Shown: positions 24,101 through 35,922, numbered from the stretch's first letter. The stretch: DNA of 64,000 bases from Stratiolaelaps scimitus (GCA_019614645.1 JABWDB010000031.1:1116001-1180000); one strand, 5' to 3'. Program-made: numbers and translations. The notes: a model not told the origin generated them from the sequence alone.

Positions 24101-27100
24101 CACGGGGTGCGCCATCAACGGCCGATGGGATATTCCACAATTCATTGACAAGCTCATTGAGTTCCGTTTTTGAGATCTTTGTAGCGCGGTCGAATCGAAG
24201 GTCAAGTTCGTCCACCTCTTCATTGTCTTCAAGAACGTTATACGGTGGATCTTCATCTTCCTCATCCTCATCCCGAATCCCTCCCCGAGGCTGAAGAGTA
24301 GACAAGCAGGAGTTTCACGATAATTAAAAAACAAAAATACGCAGAGTACCACACGCATCTCATAAATAAAATAACTCATCTCCATTACAATTTGCCTAAT
24401 TGGCGTTATTTTCCAGATCATATCTCCTCAGTAACAATATCTCTCTCGAGCATTACTATCCACACGAGTCATTAGTATAATACCTTATGATTGAAACTAT
24501 CCAAGAAGACAGACACTAACTAGCTGCCTTGCGATGTCGCACGTTTCGCCGAAAGCAACTGGTCCTCAAGACGTGTTCCTGCTTCGTCTTTTACTCTAAA
24601 TGTATCCCTGCCGTTATTGAAAGTAGTCACTAGGCTCCAAAGATAACTTACCGTATACTTCTACCTAGGTTTTTCGGACTGACTCTCAGCCAACATTTAA
24701 CGTCCACGGTACAACTGCTTTTAGCATTGCTTCGTAAGACGGACCCTTTTACCTAGTCACAGAAAAGTGGCCAGCCAGCCAGCCCTTCCTACCTGCATAA
24801 GTTCTCTAAGGAACTTGTTCCAGTCGTCATCGTAATCACAATCCGTTTCGTACATATCAGCTGTGATGTCGGGCGCTACAAAGTTGGCTTCTAGCTGTTC
24901 CACATCTTCAGTTGTAAGCGGGAGTTTTGAACGCGTGCGAAGTGCGATCGTCTCCTCCTGACACGATCGACAAGAACAGTTCATTAGCACACGACTCATT
25001 CGTTTCTGGACAAATACCATATAATACGAAGGGGAACTTCAGTATTCTTCAGACGGACGTCGCAGCCAGCGTGAACGTAATTCATCTGTCTATTTTATAA
25101 ATAACAAAATTTGCCTGTTTTGCCTGGAAGGATGCGATTAATTCAGCGAAGCTATTTAAATACTCAAAGATTCACGCAATAGAAGAACTCAAACAAGATT
25201 GTTAGCGACCTCTATCCAAAGTGCGATGCAATTACTCTACGTCAAAGTTGGCTGCGAAAATTAAAAATAGCATTCTATTCTAACAGCCCCCGGCTACCAC
25301 CGACTACACTATCGACGTGTAGAGAAACTCTCTGGGGGTGGTCAGCTCACAGTCGTCAAATACATTCGACGTGCAGGTACGGGGTATTACACAATATACA
25401 CTTTTCGCCATCCGAATCACTAGAATTGAAATTCAAGTGCCACAAGGAACCACTTTTACTGACAGCCATCTGTGAAAAGTTTAGTATGCGTGAGGATCCC
25501 ATCCCAAGTTTATCACAGGGCTCGACAACGATCTCGCCCACCGCTGTAAACTCGTTGTAGCTAGAGATGTGAATATAGATATGCGGACTTCGACTACAAA
25601 TATCTTACGGAGTCATTCATCAGCCATGGAGGTCTCATCCGACCACCCCCTGAGACTCATCCTCTCAGAGCACTCAAACACTCAAAGGCTCCAGTATCAG
25701 TTAGTCAATATTTTGACGTACCCGTACCATAACCGCAATTAATCACTATCCAGTGTTTATTATAATAATACTAGCAACGTCGTTGCACCATTGTTACTGT
25801 GCCTGCTCTCATTGTTCCCAAATCGATTCCCAGCTCTATTCCAACAGAGGACCAAAAGCGGATATAATGATCGATTGACATATGCAATATATTTTGTCAT
25901 GTTCTAGTTAAGAGTTGTATAATTTTTTCATAACTAATGCAGTCTTGTGTCACTTCCGAGTCCTTGGCCCCGCGAGTTCTAAACAAAATAGTACTCAAAC
26001 ACAATCGGTTCGACGTGACTAGAGCGATCAAGAGTCAAATCGTATCAGTGACATACACTGCACTCACCGAATGATCACCGAATTCGACATGACGTGAACC
26101 TGTACTCGCCGAACTTGCGATCGTACCGAGCGCTAGCGAACGTGGAGACGCGGCCACTGGAGAGTTTAGCAGCGACGTGGATGCCTCGCTATCGTCCTCA
26201 CTCTGGAAGAGATAAGGAACAACAACAATAATAATAATAATATTTCATTATAGGACACAATTCGAAAAAGAACAAGACCAATTAAAATAGCTTGTATGAT
26301 CGCAAGACAGTAAAAGTTTAGGATTTTGACGTTTTTTTTTTTGGCGTTTTTGATGCCAATAGCAGACAGATGCATCTTCCTCAGACCGATCGGTCTATCT
26401 GTATATAATGTTCATTTTAAATGTGACACATGATATTATTATTAATTACTATGATTATTATTATTAATAATTTTGATCATTCGTTTATATTTTTATTACC
26501 AGTTCCTCGTCGCTGGGAGGCTGGTACTCCTCGTCATCATTGTCCTCATCTTCAGCGATATCCTCCTTGAGCAATTGCATAAGGTCGCCTTTGTCGATTG
26601 TGCCTACGCCCACCTGTGAACACCTGCAAGGGAGAGGGCATACGAGTATTACATATTAAATATATAGACAAATCGCCCTACACTGTGATTCGAAGATAAA
26701 AGTTGTAACTGGTAGAAGAGCTCTTGACACCTAGTCTGCACGTTTCGACAAAATATTCTGAGAACGAATTCATAATGACTGCATTATAAACGATCAAACC
26801 CCAACCTGTGCATAAGCGATTCTTCCATCTCGGGATATTTGGTACGAAGTTCCCGAAGTTTCGCTCTGGTGATCTTCGGCTCAAAGGGAAGCTCAGCATC
26901 CGCATCGTCCGAAGTCGGATCGACGCCTGACATCGACCGTTTGCACATTGCCACCACGTGCTCGTTTGTAACAATTCGCTGAAATCAAGCAATAGATTGA
27001 TGTTAAATAGAACGCACTGAATTGAGGCGATCGTCGAAGTACCAAGTGAATACTGACGTTGGGTCAGTGCACATTTGGTTTTGCTGGAACATTTGATTGA

Positions 27101-29150
27101 CACAGAATGATTGACTGAAAACTCTTCACAGAGCCATCGAAAGAGGGTGACTGTTCATTCTTCTTAAAATAGTACCGTTATTAAACTATGAGCATCTTAT
27201 TTGAATTTTATACAATGGAGGGGTTAACACACAACCCAATAGTGTAACAAAGAGCATTTTCCTTAACCATATATATATATATATATGGTATTTAAATAAT
27301 ACTTTCGTAGTCTTCATACTTTTCCTGTTAATATTGATGGTGATATACCTTGAGGATACTTTTGACGTTCGCTACTGTCAGGTTATTTTTCTCAGCTGTG
27401 TCTTCCAAGAAGACGTCAATGTCTTGACGCTCAGCCTGGGCCACTTCCAACTCAACTTCTGTGCCCAGCTGCGTCGATCCTGAAGACGTCCTGCCAACAC
27501 TACCGTGTGCAGCAGCGATCTTGTCCGGTGAGGTTTCACGACCCTTCTTTGACGAACCCTCCGCTGAGGTTCCGCCATCTTCTGCATGGCAGCCACACGA
27601 ATAAGACGTTACTAGCTAAACGAAATCTCGAGTCCGTTTTTAAATACGCCAAAACCACTTAGGGCAATCTCAAAGAAAAAACCTGCGGCATAATGTGATC
27701 TGTGCATACGTAATGAGAAAAGACACCAAGATCCATCATACGTAAATCATACCATTTCCACATGACTTCATCTTGGCTATTTTTGTTTCGCTACTAAAAG
27801 CTGTCCATTCATACTGTTTCGACGAGGCAGTATACTTTTCTCATCCACTAGATTGTACGAATTCATTGTTGACGAAATGGTTTTCACAAACTGGACGTAG
27901 CTGCTCCTCTAGTTCATCACCAGTGCGATTTTCCCGTAGAGCCATTGTATTATATTGGAAAGCTCATTCACAGTGGATGTCAAACATCGAAATGACACGG
28001 GAAACTTCTGAAGTGCCCTTGTGATGTCAATTCCTCTCCTAGTTCTGTGCGTTTTCCCTGAGGACCCGCTGCGAACTTCTCCCAAAATGAGAATACAAAT
28101 TCACTTCTAGACAAAAAACAACGGATCGCCTATAGCCAAAAAAAAGAAGAAGATAGAAGAATCTTATCCAACATACTGCTTTTTCTTTTCCGCGATTTCC
28201 TTGTCGTGATAACGGTGTTTGTCGGTGATTTCCTGGGAGTTGAAGATTGCCTGCCTACGTAACGCAGAATAGTTAATCAAATGCAGATTAACAGTTATGG
28301 CCGAATGATTTTAAATTATTAAATTACTCTAAAATAACGCACATGATGTCCGAGTAGTCACTGAATGCGTGTCGTTGGCTGTGACAGTACATCAATTAGT
28401 AAAAACTATTCGATTGAGCAGTACGTTAAAAGATATATTCGTATGTGTCTGGTTGAACTTGAGACAAGACAGAATCTAGAAATTCAAAACAGACTTTATC
28501 TCGCGTGATACACGCCAACTTCGCTAGTAGCTAGTGTTATTAGTCGCCATCTTGACATAAAAGAATAATCGAAATACACACGACCTCGATGAAGGGAATT
28601 CATTTGTGTGTTATTTCTTGCGGTTGGAACATTAAATACATTTATACGGCAACAGCTCTTGCCTTTTGTAATTTTCTGCTGGACATCCTCCTTCGCAGAG
28701 GAGGACACCCGATTAATCGAACTATACCAGAATAAAACGAAATTTCAATTCATTATCTCATTATAAAACATCCATTCGTTTGGTATGTTGGTGTTACCGT
28801 TACGGCTGCACTCTCCGCAACACTCTCGGAAACCTTCTTGAAACGACAAATAATAAAATAAATCTTTATTGATATCAATCGATTTTCGCAGGGTTTGGCA
28901 TAAAATGTCTTCGATCCAAGTGGACTCTTTCGAAGAATTCTTAATTTTGATTCAGCGATCGCTGTTCGATATTCGCGTACAGAGAACGAACGGGAGCGAT
29001 CATCGTCGTTGTTTGTGTTCTTTGAGCGAAACAAACCAGGGGGGGCAACGGACCTTTTCCAGCCGAGTCTCTGGCCTCCCGACGCAGATCGTCCGCAATG
29101 AACAGCTGATCTGGTTCATCCTCTTCTCGAACTGCGGGTCGGTTCGACAT
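8373..29150 (-). CDS. GON4L: GON4L (gon-4 like) nuclear regulator, 24 exons
   Basis: Exons (minus strand): 29150-29054, 28254-28177, 27581-27349, 26978-26806, 26623-26500, 26202-26068, 24957-24793, 24290-24059 (or 24052), 23844-23793, 23722-23166, 22637-22270, 21730-21482 (or 21436), 21037-20915, 20466-20249, 19141-19030, 18811-18617, 14530-14300, 13555-13469, 12405-11908, 11468-11298, 10793-10264, 9958-9547, 9377-9079 and 8565-8373. They join in phase to about 1,843 residues. Family hallmarks I recognise: VTNEHVVAMCK then EPKITRAKLRELR (about 140-185), RTRSKLPLT then PDITADMY (285-315), RATKISKTELNELVNELW (about 365), QLATQLAML and IFEPFNLRSG (865-925), an IAMGLEQF block (about 937), PAH-like helices (1320-1420 and near 1530), and a SANT/Myb-like C-terminus starting WTRERDGVLLSTW (about 1778). 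The protein ends in a Gln tract. Between these lie acidic, Ser/Pro/Thr-rich linkers. GON4L acts in the nucleus with chromatin corepressors. Junctions near 24.05/23.84 kb and 21.45/21.04 kb are uncertain, and exons in the 4.1 kb intron could be missed. Confidence 0.85.
10184..10210. repeat. (CA)n microsatellite
   Basis: A short run of CA dinucleotides with one CG interruption, in the GON4L intron just downstream of the exon ending at 10264. Confidence 0.8.
10855..11060 (-). mobile_element. MITE-like repeat, copy 2 (inverted)
   Basis: This is the reverse complement of the repeat at 7852-8098, sharing for example CTGAAGAAATCGCCCTAAAT and CGCGGACCCTGATGAGGTTG. It lies in the GON4L intron between exons 11468-11298 and 10793-10264, and is bordered on both sides by (AT)n. 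The pair points in opposite directions about 2.75 kb apart. Confidence 0.75.
15300..16640 (+). mobile_element. Tc1-like transposon copy A, degenerate
   Basis: Long terminal inverted repeats bracket a broken transposase. The left end reads TTATCGAGTGTTCTC at 15401-15415 and the right end reads GAGAACACTCGATAACTGAG at 16533-16552. Similarity extends outward through a GCTTGCTACAA / TTGTAGCAGGCTGC pair, so each repeat is over 100 bases. The element sits in the GON4L intron between exons 18811-18617 and 14530-14300, on the opposite strand to the gene. Confidence 0.85.
15464..16503 (+). pseudogene. Tc1/mariner-superfamily transposase, broken
   Basis: The first open part (15464-15880) has a Tc1-style DNA-binding start (LTDTETAVIAALHRAGK) and a GRPRKVSQRT hook-like motif, then hits a stop. 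Further pieces lie in other frames: an IFSDEKKFNLEG region near 15930 with the first catalytic Asp, IVFQQDNASIH near 16195 with the second, and a SPDLNPMEN region near 16300 with the catalytic Glu. Several frameshifts and stops separate these pieces, so no active enzyme is encoded. Confidence 0.85.
18120..18153. repeat. (AT)n microsatellite
   Basis: An uninterrupted AT run in the long GON4L intron. Similar shorter runs lie at 11756-11779, 16659-16684, 19331-19355, 21894-21917 and 27271-27286. Confidence 0.9.
21945..22190 (-). mobile_element. LINE 3'-end fragment (RT-ORF C-terminus), copy 1
   Basis: On the minus strand the block starts with a GGHGPL peptide, continues with YHRLIRATGD and RAGSFLLQRLSLAVQRGNA, and ends in a proline-rich tail and a G/C homopolymer. 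This is the conserved C-terminal tail that follows the reverse transcriptase in some animal LINEs, as I recall. The whole RT domain is absent. It lies in the GON4L intron between exons 22637-22270 and 21730, in the same orientation as the gene, and is flanked by (AT)n on both sides. Confidence 0.65.
24655..24750 (-). repeat. SINE-like 3' segment
   Basis: On the minus strand this reads TACCGTGGACGTTAAATGTT and then AGAGTCAGTCCGAAAAA. Near-identical segments lie at 59486-59552 and 30385-30450. It is intronic in GON4L and shows no tRNA-like head. Confidence 0.55.
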
Positions 29151-29641
29151 CCTCACATCTCACTAGGACACGCATCATCCAACACGCAACAGTGAAATCA
29201 GTTCGCATTTGATTCGCCTCTGTATTTTGCTCAGGCTTCTACAAAATTCTCTGCGGACGCGCCATTCGGGTCTCAGTCACTGATGACAACACGGTGCGAT
29301 ACGACTGCTCGGGGCTGTAAACAAACTTCCGAAATACAAACGAAACGAGCTAATTAAACGACTTTCGTCCATGGCAAATCACGCGGGAAAACTCATTCAC
29401 GTTACCCTGAGCAGGGTGGCAGTGGTGTACGAAACACTATTTAATAATCACAAAGTTATCGAAATAGAATATGCTCACGATAACATCCGTTTGAATTTGG
29501 CGCCATTTGGCCATGTCTACTGTGTTGCGCTCCTGGCCATATCCGGTTTGTGCTGAGCACGTGTGGAGTCTGTTCGCATGCCGCCGACATCGTGGTCGGT
29601 GCTCTCTGGTTCGCTTATGCTTTTGCGGCCTCTCGACAAAA
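29151..29641. promoter_or_regulatory. Divergent promoter region, GON4L / NOP58
   Basis: Only 491 bp separate the two start codons, which point away from each other, so both promoters and both 5' leaders must lie here. There is no clear TATA box close to either gene. An open frame at 29371-29556 begins with ATG upstream of the NOP58 start and ends in a stop 86 bases before it; I read it as leader sequence or a possible upstream ORF, not a gene. Confidence 0.6.
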
Positions 29642-32600
29642 ATGTTGGTTCTTTTCGAGTCGCCGGCTGGCTATGCCGTCTTCAAGGTATGATTACACTG
29701 TTTGAATAGTTGAGATAACGCAGTGCGGCAATTACATTTCAGCGACATTAGTCAATTACTGAAGTTGACGACGGTTCAGCTAATTTTGGGAGGCGCGCAC
29801 GTGTTGCTTCAAGAGGAACTCTATGGCCGAGTTGCCGGTCCCTGCCAGACGCTTGTTGTTCGTACGAGATACAATTCAAATGTACGCACACTTGTGAGCT
29901 TGTGATAGCGATCTCAAAGTTGAAAGCGACTAAAAGAAATTTGTTGTCCAAAAAGATTGTTGACGGGGGTCTCATTCTAAGGACGAAACCTTGCGATAAA
30001 CGATGTTCACGGTACAGCTGCTTTCGGCTTGCGGTGAACTGAATTTCTGATGTAGAGTTGTCGCGTATCCGAAACGGATTGCTAGGTAAAATTGAATTAC
30101 AACACAACAAAACATCGGGTTTCAACCTAGGACGTAGATTACGTGTAAAAAGTCTAAGTTTCCTCAGATGGAACCCAATAGTAAAATGTGCTGCTATTTA
30201 AACGCTACGGTAGCTTAAGTCAGGCTAAGGAGGCCACAATCCTCGGCATAAACAAAGACAAAACAAATTAAGTGATGTCGCTAGAAGGTCGGCAAATACT
30301 TGGTTCGCATTTAGCCGTGACACGTAAGTGCATACAGGGGTTCGGTCCCCGCCGTCGCACATTTGCATTTAAAGGGGGTTGTCCGCCTTATGCCGAAATC
30401 AGTTCTACCGTGGACTGAGTTAAATATTTAATGCTTAGAGTCAGCCCGAAAAATATATTTAGCCGTGACGTAATAGTTCAATTATTCAGCCTTGAGATTA
30501 AATCACACTTGCTTTTTATGTCATTTACAGGTTCTCGATGAGAAGAAGGTGCAGAAGACGGACAACTTATTCAAGGAGTTCGAGGATGCATCCGGCGCTG
30601 CCAAGATCCTCAAACTCAAACAGTTTCAAAAGTTCGAGGACATGACCCAGGCTTTGAGCGCAGCTACAGGTGCCATCGAGGGCAAATTGTGCAAGCCCCT
30701 TAAAAAGGTTAGTCACCTCTATTCTCCATCATCTGTGCATTATTAACGATTTTACGTGTAATACGCCACGCCCGAAGTATATGGGCTTCAACCCAGGATA
30801 CCGATCGCATCTAACGCTCGCTGTCCTCAGATGAAGCCCGAAAGCAAAACGGAGTCGCCCACTACATTGGTCCGTAATCATAACGACCCTGTGTGCATAG
30901 CTGACTCGACATATCTTAAGACACATTCATATGTGCATGTGGTACGTGCATGACCCTGTATTCTGGTGTCAACTCGGGTAAACCTAGGTTTATCAGCCAA
31001 CTCGCAGCCAAAAGCATTTCTTGAAAACTGCACAGAGTTGAGTTTTGTCCCCCCGTATTTTTGCCATTTAGGGAATAATTCAACAACGTACTTGTGTTCG
31101 TTCAACAACAGGTCCTAAAGAAGCTTGTCGCTACTGACGCTCACGAGACTCTAGCCGTCGCCGACGCCAAATTGGGGAGTATCATTAAAGAAAAGATGGA
31201 CATCTCCTGTGTAGCCAACGCATCCATCCAGGAACTAATGAGGTACCTCGGCAGTGTTGTCTCCTAGTTTTTGTGCAGTGCCGTTTTGGAAGACTTAGAT
31301 GTTCTCATTTCCCTCTAGACCACTTTCCGCAGCACAAAATTGTCATGTCACTTGTGCAATATTTATAAAGTCCGTAACCGCCAATCGAAAAGTGTCTAAT
31401 TGTGACCCTTCTATATTCAGATAAACAGTGGTGAACAATTTCATAGCCACAATGAGTTTTATAACGTTTAGCTATGCTGGTTAATCCGGATCTCGGTTGA
31501 CGATAACTATAACAATTACCAGCCATCCGGCCGTGATCAGGGCAGACACAAATGCAGTTGCATCTTTATTGTGTTGTTTCTCTTAATGCTAGTTGTGTGG
31601 TTTTATGGAAATGATCAGGCATCGAATTCTGATCGTTGCTAATTCTGCGTTGCTGCTATTACAGATGTATCCGATCACAGCAAGAAGCTCTGATCACTGG
31701 ACTGTCTCAGAAGGAGGTGACTGCAATGGCCCTTGGTCTTGCTCATTCGCTTTCCCGATACAAGCTCAAATTTTCACCAGATAAGGTGGATACGATGATC
31801 ATTCAAGCCGTGTCACTGCTGGATGATCTGGACAAGGAACTTAACAACTATGTGATGCGCTGCAAAGAATGGTAATTTCAGCCGTCTCTTCTTGCTGCCA
31901 ATCACGCCTGTAAACGCCCAGCTCCTGTGCGAGCAATTAGCGTAACTTGGACATACATTTGCCATTTTCATTTGATCTTTTGGTGCACGTATTTACAGTA
32001 CAGGCATTTGCAAGACAACAGATGTCCCATTGTTGCTACTCGTCGCGTATTACGCGGAACGAAAGTCCTGAAGTTAGACACGCACATCAGTTAGACTTGC
32101 ATGACGAAGAGAATTGTCCTTGTCGTAGAAGAGTGCCGTGCACTGTTGAGGTAGTTCATAGTTATTGGGTTCGGGTCTGACATCCTAGTGGCAGCCGTGT
32201 ACAGGCTGCCGGTATCGAAAACAGGCCCAAAAATAACCGTCACCCTAATAACCTAGATGCCACCTCTTTATGGCATTTAGTGCACACGTGTTCGGACAAC
32301 TTTATTATTTAACGCGGATATCATTTTCCTCATTAGTCATACATAGTTTCATTGAGGGATTGTTAGTAGTGGATTTCTAGACGACGAGCTGGCATCATGC
32401 ACAGATTGTTGTCGAGTATTCCAACAACAACTGGTCCTTCTCCGGCCGAACTGAGCATATTCTTGGTTCAGTCAAGTAATGGATCTCACATTTTGCCACA
32501 CATTCGTTCACAGCCAACCGTTTGTTGTGTTCGCAATTGGAAGTTTCGATTGTACTCTCGAAGATTCTGTATTAGGTGCTGTGTTTTCTGAAATCCACTG

Positions 32601-33620
32601 CTTGTTCTTGACACGAAACTGTTTTGCATCTACGCTTCCAGGTACGGCTGGCATTTCCCGGAAATGAGTAAGGTCGTGACAGACAATATGCTCTATGTTA
32701 AAACGGTGCGCAAGATGGGCATGCGTAGCAACGCCATCAATCTGGATCTATCAGACATTCTCCCCGAGGACCAGGAGGCGAAGGTTAAAGAGTTGGCCGA
32801 GGTGTCGATGGGAACAGAAATTGCTCCCGATGACGTGGATAACATTAAGCATCTTTGTGACGAGGTCATCCAAATGACCGAATATCGGGCAACCCTATAC
32901 GAATACCTTAAGAATCGTATGGCTGCAGTGGCTCCTAATCTCACCGTGCTCGTTGGTGAATTGGTGGGTGCCCGCCTCATTGCCCACGCCGGTTCGCTGT
33001 TGAACCTATCGAAGCAACCTGCCTCAACTGTACAGATCCTCGGTGCAGAGAAAGCACTTTTCCGTGCCCTGAAGACCAAGCACGATACGCCCAAGTACGG
33101 TCTAATCTACCACGCACAAATGGTTGGCCAGAGTAGCCAAAAATGCAAGGGCAAGGCGTCCCGATGGTTGGCGGCAAAGGCGGCCCTTGCCATTAGGGTC
33201 GACGCTCTGGGTGAAGACACCGACACTGAAATGTCGCTGAGGAACCGAGCTAATCTCGAGGCGCGTCTTAAGATGCTTGAAGAAGGCAAACTAACGCGGA
33301 TATCGAAGACTGGCGGCAGCAAATCGAACAAGTTTGATGTGTACCGCCACAAGAGTGAGGTGCTCGAGTACAAGCCAGCGCAGGATTCCACATTAGGGAC
33401 GAAACGAAAGACGTTCGCTGACGATGACGACGACGCCGCGCCCGAACCTAAACAGTTCATTAAGAAGTCGAAACATTCACGTAAGAGTGAGCCGGAAGCT
33501 CAGGAGATGGAACAGGGTGACCAGGAGCAGGAGGAGGAGGAGCAAGAACAGCCACCCGTAGAGAAGAAGAAAAAGAAGAAGAGGAAGTCGAAGGTCGCCG
33601 AAGAAGATCAGGATGAGTGA
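29642..33620 (+). CDS. NOP58: NOP58, box C/D snoRNP core protein
   Basis: Five exons code for 512 residues: 29642-29686, 30531-30707, 31112-31242, 31665-31871 and 32642-33620 (TGA). All junctions keep phase. The protein starts [15 protein letters not shown] as the family does. It contains the N-terminal domain, the NOSIC helices ([19 protein letters not shown]) and the Nop domain with [26 protein letters not shown] and [12 protein letters not shown]. It ends in a Lys/Glu-rich tail (about 445-512) with KKKKKKRK runs. Length is close to that of the human protein. NOP58 pairs with NOP56 and fibrillarin in nucleolar C/D snoRNPs that guide rRNA 2'-O-methylation. It is divergent from GON4L and convergent with DDX20. 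An AATAAA at 34041 is a candidate poly(A) signal. No feature of the protein looks damaged. Confidence 0.97.
29950..30040 (-). repeat. SINE-like fragment
   Basis: On the minus strand GCCGAAAGCAGCTGTACCGT matches the core of the repeats at 24.7 kb and 59.5 kb. It lies in NOP58 intron 1 and is inverted relative to the copy at 30296. Confidence 0.45.
30296..30455 (+). repeat. tRNA-derived SINE-like copy, most complete
   Basis: A box-B-like GGTTCGGTCCCC head (30340-30352) is followed by GCCGTCGCACATTTG, then by TACCGTGGAC and AGAGTCAGCCCGAAAAA. This links the tRNA-like head seen at 262 and 40735 with the 3' segment seen at 24.7 kb and 59.5 kb, and suggests one SINE family. It lies in NOP58 intron 1. 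Confidence 0.55.
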
Positions 33621-33671
33621 ACTGAATCGTCCTGTGTGATTCCTCGTCCGATGCTACAAAATTTCTCTAGT

Positions 33672-33779
<108 letters not shown>

Positions 33780-34040
33780 TAGTATTAGTTATTGTATGTA
33801 CAAATGCATTAAAAACTATTTGAAGGACCTGGAGGCTCTATTGCGCTCTCTTCCCGATTCCTCTCGAATTGATTGTAGTCGGAGGTAATTTAGAACCTAC
33901 AATGGGTACAATGGGTTGTAAACAAGGCGTCTTGTGACCTGAGTTTAAATAGAGAGTGAGGCGGCGAAGTGCAGACAGTATATATGGCTGTGTATAATAA
34001 GATGTCTGCCTCGACAACATACGTTGAAGAATTTAACCAG

Positions 34041-34046
34041 AATAAA
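34041..34046 (+). other. Candidate poly(A) signal of NOP58
   Basis: An AATAAA lies 421 bases after the NOP58 stop, followed within 40 bases by a T-rich and TGT-rich stretch. It is assigned by position only. Confidence 0.4.
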
Positions 34047-34439
34047 GTGTTATTGTGAATATACTCGGAATATGTTTTTTGTTCTTTCTGGAAATTTAGT
34101 ATTTAGAAGTTAGCTTGCCCGTAGACATCTCACTCACGGGCTCACTGAGGTAGTGATGCCAGGTAGTGTAACCACTACGTTAATGAACAACGAGTCACCC
34201 AATAGTTAACTAATAATTATTAAAAATATACGAGATTACATGGAACGAAAAATTGCATCTGACAAAATCACCGAAACTGCTCAGAGACACTGGTGAGAAA
34301 ACCGACACAGGTTGTGCTAGGTTTTGTGGGTTGTAGGTCACCCACTGCAATCGCAGCATAATATGGCAATAGTAGATGTAATTTTGTCCCGAGCTCAAAA
34401 ACTCCTCTGCTACAGATCTTCGTCTATGAATATGAAAAA

Positions 34440-34660
34440 TGCGGCCTGTTAATATGAAATTGGCACCCATCATCAAATTGCAAGCTAAGGAAACCCTTGC
34501 CTTTGAAACCTTAGGCGGTCACGGCCCTCTCACAGCTAATTTCTTCGAGGGCGTCTACCACCGGCTGATCCGCGTCACCCGGAGACACGGACGCAGGATC
34601 CTTCCTTCTGCAACGCCTTCCACTCGCCGTGAGGCAGAGACAGAGAGACAGGAGTAAGGC
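34440..34660 (+). mobile_element. LINE 3'-end fragment (RT-ORF C-terminus), copy 2
   Basis: The plus-strand reading shows the same LGGHGPL and GVYHRLIRVT tail as the fragment at 21945-22190, then drifts out of frame. About 40 more bases of the upstream coding part (AFETLGGHG) are kept here. The RT domain is absent. Confidence 0.6.
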
Positions 34661-35853
34661 AGAGAATAAGCAAAAGTGGCCCCGACAGGTCCTCATAGTA
34701 ATACCTAAAGGTTAAGAGCTGAGGCCTGTCAGATAGGGGAACAGCTGAGGGTCAGCTCGAAAAACAGTGAGAGACAGAGAGACAAGGCCATCACCCCCCT
34801 TGGCGAGGACAATGACGGCCTCGTCCTGACACCCAGTCCCAAACGAATTCTATAATGATTGCATGTTTAAAGTAGTATATACGTATATAATATAATAATA
34901 ATTAAGCTCGCTTATCGAAACGAAGCATTAATTGTAACAGCTAAAGAAAGACTCGCTTAATGTGCGTTGTAACAGAATTTATTCTACACATGTGTCAGCC
35001 CCTTCCCCCCCGAGTTTCGCTCCTCGACGCAACAACTACACCATCATCAACTTCCGTGTCCATGGTAGTCCCTTCCGAGGGACAACCATTACGTCTCGTA
35101 GATGCTACAAACTGCTATAATGTATTATTGTTGTTGTTGTTATTATTATTACTATTACTATGAATTGTCTTTACCGCGTGTTCGATCAGCTACGCTATAT
35201 GATGAAATTTTCACTTTCATATAGAACCAGCGATATATCATCATTATCATTCGTTGCCTTACTGTTTATATTCGAAAGCAGAGTAAATATCGGCTTCGCC
35301 TGAGGGAACGGGGTTAATTCGGTGTTGTAAAAGTGTATTCATTTCATTCAAGTATAAATAAATAGTGACAACAATTAACAATAGTGACAACAACAAGTGA
35401 CGCACACAACGTAAGACAATAGCCCTTCGAGATCTGGTTCAGCTACGACCATCATTTATTACTGCTTCTGTCGTTTCCGTAACACTGCTGCAATAATAAG
35501 ATAGCCTTGGGAGTTTGGTTTTTTTTCTTAAGTCAATATTGCCCATCGCGTAGAACGTACGCGATGAATCTCCTTTGCCGAGTCTCACTGAAACTGCACT
35601 CAACAACAATAGGACACCAGAATTTCGATATCGACTAACATGTGTCGTCCGTGAAGACGCTATTTATACAAGCTACCTCTATGTACTGACGTTTGTTTGA
35701 AATCGGCTCTGCTTTCACTATCACACTGGCTTTATCACTCCTGAGCGCATTTTAGTCATTGTAACCATTGGAATCATTTTCGCCAACAAACAAACTTTGA
35801 ATTAACACAGATTCGCTCTCGCATAGAGCGGCTTAACGGTAACCGCAATACAC

Positions 35854-35856
<3 letters not shown>

Positions 35857-35921
<65 letters not shown>
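35857..35921. repeat. (AT)n microsatellite
   Basis: About 65 bases of uninterrupted TA repeats, between the converging NOP58 and DDX20 genes. Confidence 0.95.

Positions 35922-35922
<1 letters not shown>

Noticed and set aside
25356..25541. 61-codon minus-strand frame as an extra GON4L exon
   Set aside because: Exons 26202-26068 and 24957-24793 already join in phase. The frame lacks a good acceptor and donor in the right phase.
27773..28024. Possible alternative first GON4L exon starting ATGGCTCTACGGG on the minus strand near 27945
   Set aside because: Exons at 29150 and 28254 give a better start, with all phases matching and a basic Ser/Lys stretch that continues into the next exon.
28177..28254. 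Alternative reading of this exon as IFNSQEITDKHRYHDKEIAE
   Set aside because: That frame ends in phase 2 and cannot join the next exon. The phase-1 frame (RKSPTNTVITTRKSRKRK) joins on both sides.
29371..29556. 61-codon ATG frame upstream of NOP58
   Set aside because: It lies in the shared promoter and leader, has no motif and no splice partner. At most it is an upstream ORF.
32693..33460. Minus-strand frames of 117 and 133 codons over NOP58
   Set aside because: They are antisense shadows of the conserved last NOP58 exon.
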